From Euphorbia lathyris (lineage: Eukaryota > Streptophyta > Magnoliopsida > Malpighiales > Euphorbiaceae), in assembly GCF_963576675.1 (NCBI RefSeq), contig NC_088913.1:90767001-90831000 (forward strand): DNA of 64,000 nt, read 5' to 3'. The translations under genes were made by a program, and so were the position numbers. Below, in pieces: positions 1-11,618 of this stretch. The notes under the pieces were generated by a model. The model worked only from the letters and a program-made list of their open reading frames with translations. It had not been told where the DNA came from and did not search any database. Each line of letters begins with the position of its first letter. Position 1 is the stretch's first letter.

Positions 1-1087
1 GAAATATATTTTTTTCTTCCTTTTGCTTGGACAAACTGAGAATTTGGAAATCTCAACTGAGAATTCATCTTAATTTCTTAAAACTAATTAGAACATGACT
101 TAAATAAATTTTTATTGATTTTAAACTCGACATACGCATATCTAAAAACTAAAAAGTAAAAATCATAAACAAATGTAAATAAAATTTAAAACAAGTAAAG
201 ATGAAAATAAAACAACAAACAAGACTAAAGATAAACAACAAAAGGTTTGAAAACTTACCTGGAAATAATTTCAAGTGGGAATTTAAATGTAGAACTGCAT
301 CCCAAAACTTTGAAATTATTATTATATATATTTTTTCTTTCTTTTGGGTTTTTATTTTTATTTTTTTGGTTTTTTCTTTTTTTTTTATCGTTTTCTCAAA
401 TTAAGGATATAATGATTTCGGTTGAATGCCCGAACTTCTGGTTCCGCGCATGAACAAAAACTACGCACATGAACCGAAACTTTTGAAACTATGGTAAAAG
501 TATACAATTCCTTCCTGGCGGATAAGATAATTTCATCCTACTTCTGATATATCTGTCTGAGAAGAGTTGATCGGCTGTTTCTTAGAGAGATAAATGTAGG
601 TGTTTAAGGAAGTGATAAAAAGGAAATTATTTGGGTTTAGTGTAGGAATTGAATAAATTTCTTAACAAAGAGATATGATATTTTGGTGAAGGGTTAAGTG
701 TATAGAAAAGAGGTAAAGGTGTTCGGGAAAAGGTAAATTTTCTGGAAAAGTCACATGTCACGTCTGACATCCTGTTTCAAAAATTTGCTTTCCTCTCTGA
801 TGTATCTGTATACTGAATTTCTTTTCTGTAGATTCCTTCTGTGTATTTATATTGATAATCAAATCTCCCATCTATTGTTGAAAAAACTTGAATTTTTATA
901 TCTGCAAACATCTAATTGCAAACGTTAAATAACAACGAGGGTTTAGTCCTAGTGACCATCCTCAAAAACTAAATAAAAACTATAAAAATAAATAATTAGA
1001 TATGTAAACCAAAGTTCGAAATAAAACACGAATATTATAAATTTTTGTTAAAAAATTTGGTGTTCCCCGGCAACGGCGCCAAAAACT
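1..1087 (-). mobile_element. Leader of an Athila-like LTR element, truncated by the window edge
   Basis: AT-rich DNA without a convincing ORF lies directly inside the LTR that starts at 1088. A tRNA-Asp primer site sits at its right edge, so this is the untranslated leader between 5' LTR and gag of a minus-strand element whose coding part lies left of the window. T-rich tracts near 330-400 give two short hydrophobic reading frames that I regard as chance. Assignment to an Athila-like lineage rests on the tRNA-Asp primer only, which is typical of Athila but not exclusive to it. Confidence 0.7.
1064..1081 (-). other. Primer binding site, tRNA-Asp
   Basis: The plus strand reads tccccggcaacggcgcca, which equals the last 15 bases of plant tRNA-Asp(GUC) plus CCA. 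The element's own (minus) strand is therefore the complementary primer site. It lies six bases from the LTR edge at 1088, as expected for a minus-strand LTR retrotransposon. It is not a tRNA gene because the rest of the tRNA is absent. Confidence 0.9.
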
Positions 1088-2581
1088 TGTTGAGCGATTT
1101 CCGCAAGTGCACGGTTTCGCTTGTAGTAATAAAAATATCGATCCCACAGAGAACGCTTTTTAACGAAAACTTATATTAATTTAGTTTAAATACGACTTAA
1201 GGTTTATTAAATAGATAAACGTTATTTGAAATTGGATTTGGTTTTGAAATTGCTAGAAATAGAATTAGATTAAAGTATTTAGATGTTAGAAATTATTTAT
1301 GATTTAAAAGTTAATTTGCAAGACAGGAACGTTTAGAACTTTTAGAAAAACAAATAAATTTATTCGTTTGCATTAAGCAAAGAAAACAACTTTAAACTTT
1401 GTACAAATTATAACGATGAAATAAATGACGGAACCTCTAATTAATTGGCTTTGAACGCGACAAAACCCTTTCGGGATAGTTGCCCTTACTCAAATTAAAA
1501 CTCTTTCGAGATGATAATTTGCCTAAGTGTTCAACAAAGTTTCCTTGTAATGATTTTGAATTCAACTGCGTATTAATGAAAACACCAGCCTCACTTATAT
1601 TGGATTGGTTACCATAAGTGCTGCATAACGATTTGTCGAATAGAACAGACTTTATTAGATGAAAAATAAATTGATACAAGTTTACAAAGTGAAATCGCAT
1701 GGACCTTTCGAGGGCGTGCAAGTGAACGGATGATCAGTCCCTTCCTTGGGTTTCCTTAGAGGTTGTCAGGCTCAGGGGCGGATCCTTTTACTAATTCTTC
1801 TCGCCGAATCTTTGGAATGGAGAATAATCTCATCTACCACCAAAATGTAAACTAAACTGGAACAATGTCTAAATGCTACTAAACTTGTTATTATTGAGTA
1901 AACAATGTGTGTACAGCATATTGCTTTGAACAGAAATAAAATCTAAACTCTGACTCTTTTCTGAGTCAGAGTTTCTGCATAAACTCTGCACTAATCTAAC
2001 TCTCTCAATATTACATTACATTACATAACATAACATATTATCCTCACATCCCATAACTCTCCATATCAACTCTTTATTTATAGATGTTGAAGGGTTATGA
2101 CTGAAGTGATGTGTCCTTTGTGAAGAATTGTATCCGTTGGTTAAGAATTGTGTTTGTTCTGAAAGGACGTCTTTATCCACCCGAAAGAACGTGTTTCTTG
2201 GATTTCAGCATGTGTTAAATGCTTTTGACAAATTTTCTGCACTTACCGAGAATAGGAATCCTCGGCCGTGAATGACGTAGCATTAAGTTGAACGTTGGAC
2301 GAACTGTCGCGGCACGGTGAGTTTTCTCACTTCTTTGCTTTCGTTCGTGTCCTCGACTTGGTGCTTTCGATTTACGTCGTCTTTGACTCCTTTGGTAGGG
2401 TTTTTCTTCTATTTTTGATCCTTTTTCGTTCCTATTTGGATTTTACCAAATATTTAGGTACCTTACAAGAAAGAAAGATATTTGAGAATAAAAAGTAATC
2501 TAAACAGATATAAACAACATAAATTTGTAATAAAAATGATGTAAATATTAATGATATTTTAGTTATATTTTGGGCTTAACA
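1088..2581 (-). repeat. 5' LTR of the Athila-like element (family A)
   Basis: This 1494-bp LTR runs on the plus strand from TGTTGAGCG to GGGCTTAACA, so the element reads TGTTAAGCCC...CGCTCAACA with inverted TGTT/AACA ends. A near-identical solo LTR lies at 23700-25234. A TATA-like CTATAAATA on the minus strand (about 2075-2083) fits an internal promoter. The primer site at 1064-1081 defines this as the 5' LTR. Because the other LTR is outside the window, no target duplication can be checked. Confidence 0.88.
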
Positions 2582-2599
2582 TACATCTTTGTGAAAAAA

Positions 2600-3520
2600 A
2601 AGAAAAGTGAGCATTTTTGTTGTTTTTTCTTCTTCTTTGATCTTTTCTTTCTCTTGCTCTTTCAATTTTTCTTGTGCTTTTCTCTTGCTCTTTCAGTTTT
2701 TCTCGTACTTTTCTCCTACTCTCTGATCTTTTCTTTCTCTAGATCTTTTAGTTTTTCTTGTGCTTCTCTCTTGCTCTTTGATCTTTCCTTTCTCTTGCTC
2801 TTTCAGTTTTTCTTGTGCTTTTCTCCTGCTCTTTGATCTTTTCTTTCTCTTGCTCCTTCAGTTTTTTTGTGCTTTTCTCTTGCTCTTTTAGCTTTTCTCG
2901 TGCTTTTCTCATGCTCTTTGATCTTTTATTTCTCTTGCTCTTTCAGTTTTTCTTGTGCTTTTCTCTTGCTCTTTCAGTTTTTCTCCTGCTCTTTGATATT
3001 TTCTTTCTCTTGCTCTTTCAGTTTTTCTTGTGCTTTTCTCCAACTCTTTGATCTTTTCTTTCTTTTGCTCTTTCAGTTTTTCTTGTGCTTTTCTCTTGAT
3101 CTTTTCTTTCTCTTACTCTTTCATTTTTTCTTTTACTTTTATCTTGATCTTTTCTTTCTCTTGCTCTTTCAGCTTTTCTCGTGCTTTTCTCCTACTCTCT
3201 GATCTTTTCTTTCTTTAGATCTTTTAGTTTTTCTTGTGCTTCTCTCTTGCTCTTTGATCTTTCCTTTCTCTTGCTCTTTCAGTTTTTCTTGTGCTTTTCT
3301 CCTGCTCTTTGATCTTTTCTTTCTCTTGCACTTTCAGTTTTTGTTGTGCTTCTCTCTTGCTCTTTGATCTTTCCTTTCTCTTGTACTTTCAGTTTTTCTT
3401 GTGATCTTTGATCTTTTCTTTATTTTGCTCTTTCAGTTTTTGTTTTGCTTTTTTCTTGCTATTTGATCTTTTCTTTCTTTTGCTATTCAGTTTTTTCTCA
3501 TTTTCTTATGTTTTTCTAAT
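2600..3520. repeat. Polypyrimidine tandem repeat, about 0.9 kb
   Basis: The plus strand is almost pure T/C, built from degenerate repeats of phrases such as tctcttgctctttcag, tttttcttgtgcttttct and tgatcttttctttctc, in units of roughly 50-60 bp. Long plus-strand reading frames here are low-complexity Phe/Ser/Leu strings and are not genes. The strand asymmetry would allow triplex DNA. It lies between family A LTR 1 and the related LTR fragment at 3605. The flanks 2582-2600 and 3520-3604 hold nothing I recognise. Confidence 0.85.
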
Positions 3521-3604
3521 AAAAATCATATACACTGTTGAAATGAATTTAAAAATCAACAATGAAAGAATATGGTCCACTCAATTTTTTGTAGCAAGTC
3601 CTGG

Positions 3605-3960
3605 TGTTGAGCGATTTCCGCAAGTGCACGGTTTGGCTTGTAGTAATAAAAGATACCGAACACACAGGGAACGCTTTTAATAAAAACTTATTTTAATTCG
3701 GATTTAATTCACGTCTTTAGGTTTAATCAGAAAATCGTTTTTAATTGTTTTGGAATTATTTGGTTTAGATGGAAATAGACTGCTGAGATTTAGGATACAA
3801 ATCTGTCAGAAGTTATAATTATATTACATGAACTTTTACTTTTAGAATAAGAAGTATACGAAACTTGTTTGCATTAAGCAAGAAAGCAACTATAACTTTG
3901 ATTAGATTATAACTATGTAATAATTTATCATTCGACGCAATTCCTCCTTTGTCGGCTTCT
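3605..3960 (-). repeat. Diverged family A-related LTR fragment
   Basis: The sequence opens with TGTTGAGCGATTTCCGCAAG and continues with clear but diverged similarity to the first 350 bases of the LTR at 1088 (shared cacggttt, cttgtagtaataaaa, gaacgctttt, tttgcattaagcaa). Similarity fades near 3960, and no matching right end or primer site is visible. It is therefore an old truncated LTR in the same orientation as LTR 1. The right boundary is approximate. Confidence 0.7.
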
Positions 3961-4017
3961 TGCTTTCTTGTTTAAAATCTTTGCTTCGCCGAAAAACTCC
4001 CAAAATCTACTCCTCTT

Positions 4018-5859
4018 TTGAGCCTTTTCCTGTTGACTAACCTCCCATACTGGTCTTGGTGTTTGGCAGTTGTCGTTACTGAGGAGCTTGCGAGTGTCGC
4101 TATCGACTCAGCGAGGTCAGTGTTTCATCTCTTACCTCGCTCATTTCCTTTCATTATTGGGGTTGTCAGGGAGTATGTTAGAGAGTTCCTCTCGAGGGAC
4201 GTTGGTAAAGTTAGCACCAGTGAGCACTGGTGACTTTGCTCTTCGTGACACAGCTCGAAATCGTCGGAAGAAGCATAAGGTAGTTGGAGGAAAGGGGGCT
4301 GAGGGAGAGTCACCTAAAGAAAAGAAGATGAAAGCTCATCGACCTACCCTGCCTCGGGCTGAGTCGAGCGCCCCGCGTCTAGTTGGGGGAGTGAAGGTTG
4401 GGATTCATGAGGTGACCATCGAGGTGCCTGAGAGGCTCGTTGTTGGGGGAAAACAACTTGGAGATGTTATACGAAAGGATGAGGGCCAAAGTATGGATGA
4501 GGCAACCTGGTGCGGTCGGATCTGATGGGAAACGTTTCGAGAGGTCAAAACGACAGAAGCGTCCTGACAGCTTTGCCATGGAGGATGCTTATAGCACAAT
4601 CATTTCTGTTGATCTTGCCTCGCTCTCGGTGGCATATCAGATCGGGGTCCCATACGAGATTAGCACATTAAGTTGTGAGGATCGGGCGCATCATGTTGGG
4701 GGTGCGAATAAGTTGGTGGTCTACGAGGAGCAATTCGAGTCAGCAATTCAACTTCCCTTATTACCCTTCTTTGTCGAGGTGATAGGGAATTCGATTTGTG
4801 TCCTGGGCAGATTCATCCCAATGGTTGGAGGATGCTGGTGGGATTTTACTCCCTATGCCGCTCGGCGGGCTTTCGTGCGATGGGGCTTGTTTTTAGACAA
4901 TTCTTTAAACTGAACAAGGGACCCCAATCGCATGACGTTACTTTATTAAACCCCAATTTTAATGTGCTCGGGGGTCTTCAAGAGAAGATTCATGAGTGGC
5001 GACACCGCTACTTTTTTTTTAGTTCGACAGACTTATGGAGAATTTCCTTTTCGAGTGACTTGGAATAGCGAGTCGATGGATCGTTTGCGCTGGTAGGTGA
5101 GTCGGAACCTACTAGAGCTAGCAGAGCGGTTGATCACTTATCTGAAAGGTCTTCCCGATGATAAGAAGAGGAAGCATGACGTGGATAAGCTGATCGGTCA
5201 CTATATTGCATGTGGCTACTCGATCTGGAATCAGTGGCGAATGGCTCATTTGTCCAGATGGTCCACTAAGGACCTCGAGTTGTGGAAAAATAGGCACCGT
5301 TTACTGACAGAGAGCTAGTTGAGCTCAAATCCATCAAAGTGAAGGTAGCAGTATGAGGTGAGGCGTTCGAGGGGACATTTGGATACCTATTTGTATTTAC
5401 CCTTTGCTTGTATATGTGGTTGGTTTGTTAACTTAGGCGTTGAACATTTTCTTTGCTTGTGTCGTAGGTGTTGGTGATCCAAGGGTTAGTATGGACTTCG
5501 ATATGAGCGAGTTCAGCGCCAGACTAGTGGCACTGGACAAGGCATTCGATGGAGCCTCAGCCTCTTTGGTTTCACTAGGGTCTCTAGAGGACATCAGACA
5601 AGTGGTGTTGAGTATATGAGGCATCCTCGAGGCGAGGGAAGATGCCGGAGTTGGTGACGAGATCCCTATAGGTCTGTCTATAGAGAAGCAAGTGGAAATT
5701 GTGGCGACAGGTGAAGTCAAGGTTGTTTTTGTTTACGAGGAGGAGGAGGAGGAGAAATTAGAGCGACCTACCCGTAGCAAGGGAAAAGCGGTTCGTGACG
5801 GAAAGATGCAGATGGTTGAGGCAAATGTGGAGACTCCTACTGGTGATAGGGGAACCAGT
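4018..5859 (+). pseudogene. PF04195-like ('putative gypsy type transposon') antisense cargo gene, 5' part, broken
   Basis: A plus-strand coding relic with several frame changes. Around 4700-5060 it shows the family's signature in two frames: a YEEQFES-QLPLLPFFVEV stretch, then HPNGWRMLVGFYSLCRSAGF, followed by a charged tail and an acidic run near 5740-5760. These motifs are typical of the PF04195 family found in plant gypsy elements. Frame jumps near 4500 and 4790 and a stop near 5090 make it non-functional. The 3' half lies at 29105-29870, 23 kb away, because a hAT element, a solo LTR and a 21.6-kb retrotransposon were inserted. It is antisense to the pol relics at 31.5-36.2 kb, and I infer it was cargo of that element. 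Its function is unknown. Confidence 0.65.
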
Positions 5860-6639
5860 TAGGGATGTAAACGGGGCAGGGCAGGGCGGGGCGGGGATTG
5901 GAGTTCCCATCCCCATTCCCCGACTAAACGGGGAATCCCCATACCCGCCCTGCGAAACAAACGGGGGCAAAATTCATTCCCGTCCCCACCCCGTGGGTAT
6001 CCCCGTTTACCCATTTAAAGTTCAAAAGAATATATGAAAAAGAAATATGGGACGGGTATCCCCGTTTACCCATTTTTTACGCTACTCTTGATTGCTTCTC
6101 CGAGGCCAAAGCCATCGAACATGTTCGAGTTTTGACCCTAGACAGTCGTCAAGTGAGTCCACTTTTTGGTTTTGTTATTAGTGATTTGAGTTAAAACCTG
6201 AAATGGATGTATTATTGGTTTTGGTTACTGCTAAATATATTAAAGCTCAGTCAGAGATGTCGAAGGAGGGAGCTGGATCAAACTTCAGGTTGTTATTTTG
6301 TTATTGGATTTGATGTGCATAGCTTCTGTTTGGTGAGTTTTGGAGTATGTTTCTTTAAATTTCATTCAATTGGTTTTGATTTTGCAGAGTTGAGATCGAA
6401 GAAAGTGTTGTTAATGGGTCCTTCAATATGGTATTTTTAGGACACAAATCTCTTTGGGCGACAGAAACCACACAATATGGGTTCGGGGATCCCCGCGAGG
6501 TGGGGATACCCTTTCCCATCCCCGCCCCGTTCCAGCTAACGGGGCACATATTAGTCCCTGTCCCCGCACCATAATAAAACGGGGCGGGGATTACCCGTGC
6601 CCGACGGGGCGGGTAATCCCCGCCCTATTTACATCCCTA
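5860..6639. mobile_element. Non-autonomous hAT-type DNA transposon (780 bp)
   Basis: Terminal inverted repeats TAGGGATGTAAA...TTTACATCCCTA are flanked by an exact 8-bp duplication, gaaccagt, at 5852-5859 and 6640-6647. An 8-bp duplication and short TIRs are diagnostic of hAT elements. GC-rich subterminal motifs (cggggcgggg, gggtatccccgtttaccca) repeat near both ends, as expected of transposase-binding arrays. No transposase ORF is present, so mobility would need an autonomous partner. It interrupts the PF04195-like pseudogene. Confidence 0.93.
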
Positions 6640-6647
6640 GAACCAGT

Positions 6648-6823
6648 GCTCTAAATGAGCTCGGGTTGAGGAGACACAGAGGGCAGGTGCCGATCATGCA
6701 TGTGATGTAATCGGAGCCAATCCCGAGATGATGGCTCAAATGGAAAGAAAAGCAACTTGGTATTTAGACTTCATCTGTGGTCTACCAACGGGGGCACAAA
6801 TGCTAAATTTGGATTTTTCGCTC
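6648..6823 (+). pseudogene. PF04195-like cargo gene, middle fragment
   Basis: This short remainder of the host pseudogene lies between the hAT element and the solo LTR. It reads as degraded coding sequence with no long open frame. It is assigned by position only, because removing the two flanking insertions joins it to both neighbouring parts. Its last five bases, cgctc, resemble the five bases after the solo LTR (cgcgc). Confidence 0.45.
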
Positions 6824-7494
6824 TGTCACGTCCGTGTCTAAATTTCTAGAATTTATATCTTAACAGTAATATATATTATAATTATTAGGTGTGTGATTTT
6901 TATTTGATGCTATATGAAAAGTTTGGAGTTAATTTGATGGTTTTATAAGGTTTTGAACTCAAGAATGGATACAAGAGTATATATATTTTGTTTTTGGTTT
7001 ACTACTTTGACTATATTATGAACTTAAGTTTTAAGTATATTTTATAAGGTTTTGATTAAATCCCTTTATAAATGTATATATGTAGCTATGTTAAGTAAAG
7101 TTGGTTTTTATAGCTGATAGTTTCTTAGTGAGATTTTTGTCTCACGTTTTTAAATGTTCTAATGTTTTTAGGTGAGAAAGTACAGGATATAGAGAAGGTT
7201 ACCGACCGATTAGGCGAGGTTTGGAAGTTGGCTATTTATTGTTAGAATTATGGTTAGAACTTTGGTATTTTAATTGTAATATAATAGAGTTGGTAAATAT
7301 ATGTTGAGGTCCTCGAATGACTAATGTAGTAGAAATATGAATTATTTTAGAATATATATTGAAGAGGAATGCCAAAATAAATAAATAAATATGATATTAT
7401 GATATTGGAACGAATTGAAGACTCCTAAGTATTGATTATGATCTTTCTATTTCACGTCCGATGCCGAATGAGGTCGTCTAGGGTCGGTGTGACA
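6824..7494. repeat. Solo LTR, 671 bp (family B)
   Basis: The segment begins TGTCACGTCCG and ends GGTCGGTGTGACA, giving TGTCAC/GTGTGACA inverted ends and TG...CA termini. It has no coding content. The flanks cgctc (6819-6823) and cgcgc (7495-7499) match at four of five bases, consistent with an old 5-bp target duplication. The larger retrotransposon at 7501 inserted exactly at this right flank. Lineage is not assignable from an LTR alone. Confidence 0.75.
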
Positions 7495-7500
7495 CGCGCG

Positions 7501-10432
7501 TGTTAGACGAGGTGCCGCGGCCTAATCTCCCGGGCGGACCGGGGGGTGGACAACCTCATGGCGACGTAAGCGGTGATTGGCGCCGAAAGCAACCAATCGT
7601 GGAATCAAGCTGCTCGGCAGGACCGGAGCTCGGAGATATGGAAGAGTCGCCACCCACGAATGGGAAAATGAACACTGATCCCTTGCGGGAGACCGGTGTG
7701 GGTTTGGGAAACTTAGGTACGAGCCGAGAAGGCTAGCTCCTTTCCGGAGAAAGGCTACTAGGCACCCCGACATCGCCCGGTTATGAACCACCGGCCTCCT
7801 ACTCAGCATGTTAGGCGATAACGAGCTAATCGTATACTTCTTTAAGTTTAAAATTTATTTGAAACCTTTTCTTTCTCTTTTTAGAAACCGTTTTGAGCAT
7901 ATATTATTGAAAAGCCACATTGGTAAAGAATCACCCATTTATATTATACATACACAGAGAAGGGGGGAAGAAAGAAGTGGTTTACGACTTTATTTAAATG
8001 TCATGTTGTGTGTTTACTCTATACCAACTTATTTCCCCAAAACGAGTTTATTTACATGGTTCGCACCTTAATCGCCGTTGGAACGATTTAGGTGCGTTTT
8101 AAAACCCCGTTTGATGAAGTTCACCCGAATCGCCGTTGGAACGACTCGAGTGTTTGAAAACATTAGGATAAAAACCTTTTCATAGGAAAACATGATTAAA
8201 CATACAAGTCAATTTTATTTTGTACAAACCCTTGAAGAAAATGATTCAAAAACTCTATTACTCACAAAGAAAACGATTTTAATTACAATGTTCACTTAAT
8301 CCGCCTTTGGAACGGAGTAAGGTTTTAAAATGTGATGTTTTGGAACCAATTTTGAAATATTAACAAAAATAACTCCATTTATTTACATTAGGAACCTCTA
8401 AAAATTCATTAGTTTAAATGATTAAGTTGAAAAACTCTCTTTTTGTGATTTATTTTCCCCTTTTATTTAATGGACTTTTCACCTATTATAATTACAATAA
8501 TAAACCCACTTAAACCAAGATTCACACTCAAATAAAGCCCATTTGAAACATGAACCCATAAATGGTCCAAAAGAATAAAGAAAGTATTTTAAGCATATAT
8601 ATATACATCCAAATCAAAAGAGAATATGAAAATAAGAGTTAATAAAAAAGAAACTATACATATATGAAAATACTAGGTACAATATATTTATACTTTAAAA
8701 GAGGTGAAAATAGTAAATAAACTTCATAAATAAGAAAATAACATTTATCCAAAATAATTTCATTTAATAAAATAACCCAAATGTCCCAAAACTACATATA
8801 TACATAACTATTATAGTTTTAAATATCAAAAATAACATATACTAATATCTATTAATTCTCCCAAAATACCCAAGTAAATAACCTTCAAAATAAAATCTAA
8901 TATAACTCAAATGAATAAAAAGAATATATATATACATATACTTATATTTAAAATTGAATACAAAATGATACGTAAACATCCTAAATAATTATATAGACTA
9001 AATATCTAAAATAGTTTGAAAAACATATATTACATAATTATATCTATATATATATATATAAGGGTTAAAAGCTTAAAAGTTAAGAAAAAGGGACTGAAAT
9101 GGCATTTTTTACGTTTTGGCAGATTTACCGACGGAAAATCCGTCGGTAAACATCAATTAGTGACAGAAATGGAAAATTACAACAGCACTCCAATTATTTT
9201 CAGATTTATTCAAAAGCTTTAAATTAAATCTAATTCAACCGCTTTGGATTTCCGAACTACCAAAAATGGATCATAGTCAATAACGGAAGTTCCTAAAACG
9301 ATGTTTTTTATTTTAAAACATTATTTGGAAATTTCTTTTAGATTAAAAAAAAAACTTATAATCTCAACGTTTTTCGATACCTGAACTACCTTTTTATCGG
9401 ATCATGGTTCGTATTGGGACATCAAAACGAGGTTTTTTATTTTAAAACAAAACTGAATTTTATTCAACACGAAACGAAAATTAAATAAATACGCTAATTA
9501 AATAAAACGTGACAAAATAAATGAATAACTAAATAAATAAAAACTATAGCATAAAAATAAATAGAAGGAAAAGATAAATAAAATAAAATAAAAGAGTCTA
9601 GTCCTCGGATAATACCTTAAATTCGGTATCTGATAGTCGAAGCCGATTGATTCCACGAGTTGCGATCTCCCGTTTTTTTATATTTTTTAGTAAAAATTTA
9701 ACTTTAGGAACTTTGGAATTTTTGAGAAAAAAAATATTTTTCTCAAAAAAAATTTCACTTTCTCTCTCTAAAAATGTTTAGAGTGAGAAAGGCTCCAAAG
9801 AAAATCCCCACCACTTCATTGGGATCCGTGCCCCTTTTATAGGGAAACGGGTCCCGGAAGCTTTGGGCGACGCCCGAGCAAAATCGGGCGTCGTCCAAAG
9901 CTGTTGGGCGGCCGCCCAACGATTGTTGGGCGATCGCCCAACGCGGTCGGGCACTCGCTCAACGGCCGCCGGGGCGCGTCCCACGTCGTCGGGCATGCAC
10001 GCCCCACGGCCGCCGAGCTCGCGCTCCTCGTCGTCGGGCGTTCACGCGTCGTGACCGCCGAACGCGTGTTCCGCGCTGCCGGGCGCACCCGCCTCGTGGC
10101 TGACGAGCGCACGTCCCGTGCCGCCAAGCTCGTGTCTTGCTCGGACACCGAGCGCGTACCATTCATGGTTGGATGCGTACGTCCGACAGACGTCGAGCGC
10201 GCGCTTTGCGTCGTCGAGCGGGCGTCCGACTGTCGTCGAACGCGCGCCGGCCGCCGCTAAGCACTCGCACCGTGCCGTTAAGCATTCGCGGGCTATCTGA
10301 TCGACAACAGCGACCGACCGTAACTTATTTATTTATTATTTTTTCTCTTTTTTTTTTAAACTTTCAGAATCAATCGCTTCAACCGTCTTGTTTCCAGGTT
10401 TTCGTCATAGGTCCTCCGACTCGGTGTCTACA
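7501..10432 (-). repeat. 3' LTR of the Tat-like element
   Basis: This 2932-bp LTR matches 26039-29104 from end to end with about 1% substitutions. It is about 134 bp shorter, because the GC-rich block at about 9890-9970, made of gggcgnccgcccaac palindromes, has fewer copies here than in the 5' LTR. Short related motifs (cgccgttggaacga) occur three times near 8070-8310. GC-rich reading frames at 9780-10300 on both strands are a composition effect. Confidence 0.95.
9895..9965. repeat. GC-rich palindromic cluster in the 3' LTR (short form)
   Basis: Repeated ttgggcg and cgcccaac words form near-perfect palindromes. It corresponds to the longer cluster at 28417-28640 in the other LTR, which contains several extra copies. 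The block lies upstream of the LTR TATA box in element orientation, so it would be in U3. Confidence 0.8.
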
Positions 10433-10449
10433 GTTGCCCCTACTTTTCT
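10433..10449 (-). other. Polypurine tract of the Tat-like element
   Basis: On the element strand this reads AGAAAAGTAGGGGCAAC, immediately before the 3' LTR. A purine-rich tract in this position primes plus-strand DNA synthesis in LTR retrotransposons, and it agrees with the minus-strand reading of the element. Confidence 0.75.
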
Positions 10450-10675
10450 ATTTTGACAGTGATGTGTGTGTTTTGAAAACGTTTTTTGATAACGTAACAC
10501 ATGCAATGTAAAACATATAAAAGTAAAAGACACGTAAAGAGTAGGAGGAAGCATACCTGACCTTCGCGCTACGCGCTCTGGTGTCGTTCTCTGATTCCTT
10601 CCGTCGTCCCCTCTGGAGCGACCGTCGATGAATGTTCTTTTCTCGAAATCTAGCGTACGTTGGTTATGGGTAAGA

Positions 10676-11274
10676 ATGGCTCAAAAGCAATTTCGGTCTA
10701 CGATCGTAAGTGAAATGGCTCAAAGGCAGCTCCGGTCTGCAACCGTAAATAAGATGGCTCAAAAGCGACCCTAGTCCACGACCGCGGGTAAAATGGCTCA
10801 AAAGCAACTCAGGTCTGCGACCGTGAGTAAGATGGCTCAAAAGCGATCCTGGTCCACGACCGCGGGTAAAATGGCTCAAAAGCAACTCCGGTCTGCGACC
10901 GTGAGTCAGATGGCTCAAAAGCAACTCAGGTCTGCGACCGTGAGTAAGATGGCTCAAAAGCGACCCTGGTCCACGACCGCGGGTAAAATGGCTCAAAAGC
11001 AACCCTGGTCCACGATCGCGGGTAAAATGGCTCAAAAGCAACTCAGGTCTGCGACCGTGAGTAAGATGGCTCAAAAGCGACCCTGGTCCACGACCGCGGG
11101 TAAAATGGCTCAAAAGCAACTCCGGTCTGCGACCGGGAGTAAGATGGCTCAAAAGCGACCCTGGTCCACGACCGCGGGTAATATGGCTCAAAAGCAACTC
11201 CGGTCTGCGACCGTGAGTAAGATGGCTCAAAAGCAACTCAGGTCTGCGACCGTGAGTCAGATGGCTCAAAAGCG
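10676..11274. repeat. 39-bp tandem array, about 15.4 copies
   Basis: The repeat opens with atggctcaaaagc at exact 39-bp spacing from 10676 to 11261. Two monomer types occur, one continuing aactccggtctgcgaccgtg and the other gaccctggtccacgaccgcg, often alternating. As 39 is divisible by three, both strands stay open by chance. The array lies between the polypurine tract and the antisense cargo gene. Tandem arrays in this 3' untranslated zone are a known trait of Tat/Ogre elements and a source of satellite DNA. Confidence 0.95.
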
Positions 11275-11618
11275 GGGATTGTTTCTGGATTTTCGTACAA
11301 CACTATTGTCTGTATTTTCTCACTGGAGCTATTGTCTTGGAGGTTTAATGGGAACGTGTTTTAGTCTGAAATGATATAGACTAATGATTGTTTTTCTGTT
11401 GACTGTCGTCTGTACTTTGACTGGTGTCACTGTTCTGTAAAAATTGACTGTTGTCTGGAATTCATGTCTTGACAATATTGGTCGCTGTCTGGGAGAAATG
11501 CAGGCTGAAACGGACTGCAAATCAGAGGTCTGTGCACCTGGTAATTAATTATTTACTTTTTACCTTTATGTCACATCGTACTTTTTTCAGTATTTACAGG
11601 AATGTCATTCCTTCTTCC

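Noticed and set aside
201..453. Two hydrophobic frames near the left edge
   Set aside because: They overlap in different frames and consist of T-tract translations (Phe/Ile/Leu). They lie in the element leader.
1064..1081. Possible tRNA-Asp genes (also at 58512-58529)
   Set aside because: Only the last 18 bases including CCA are present, directly beside LTR edges. Nuclear tRNA genes do not encode CCA, so these are primer sites.
2570..3680. Several plus-strand reading frames rich in Phe, Ser and Leu
   Set aside because: They are translations of the polypyrimidine tandem repeat and overlap each other in different frames. There is no start context, domain or conservation.
7500..8071. Short frames at the LTR edge (repeated at 26038-26630)
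   Set aside because: They lie in both LTRs, on both strands, without any motif, and are explained by the GC-rich U5 sequence.
9778..10511. Arg/Ala-rich frames on both strands of the GC-rich LTR block (also at 28283-29160)
   Set aside because: GC-rich palindromic DNA has few stop codons in any frame. The frames sit in U3 of the LTRs, differ between the LTRs and match no protein.
10676..11274. CRISPR-like array
   Set aside because: Repeats are contiguous without unique spacers, there are no cas genes, and the surrounding DNA is a plant retrotransposon.
10664..11374. Long repetitive proteins on both strands of the 39-bp array
   Set aside because: 39 is a multiple of three, so one open unit stays open in all copies. 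The repeat lies in the 3' untranslated zone and has no plausible promoter for such a product.
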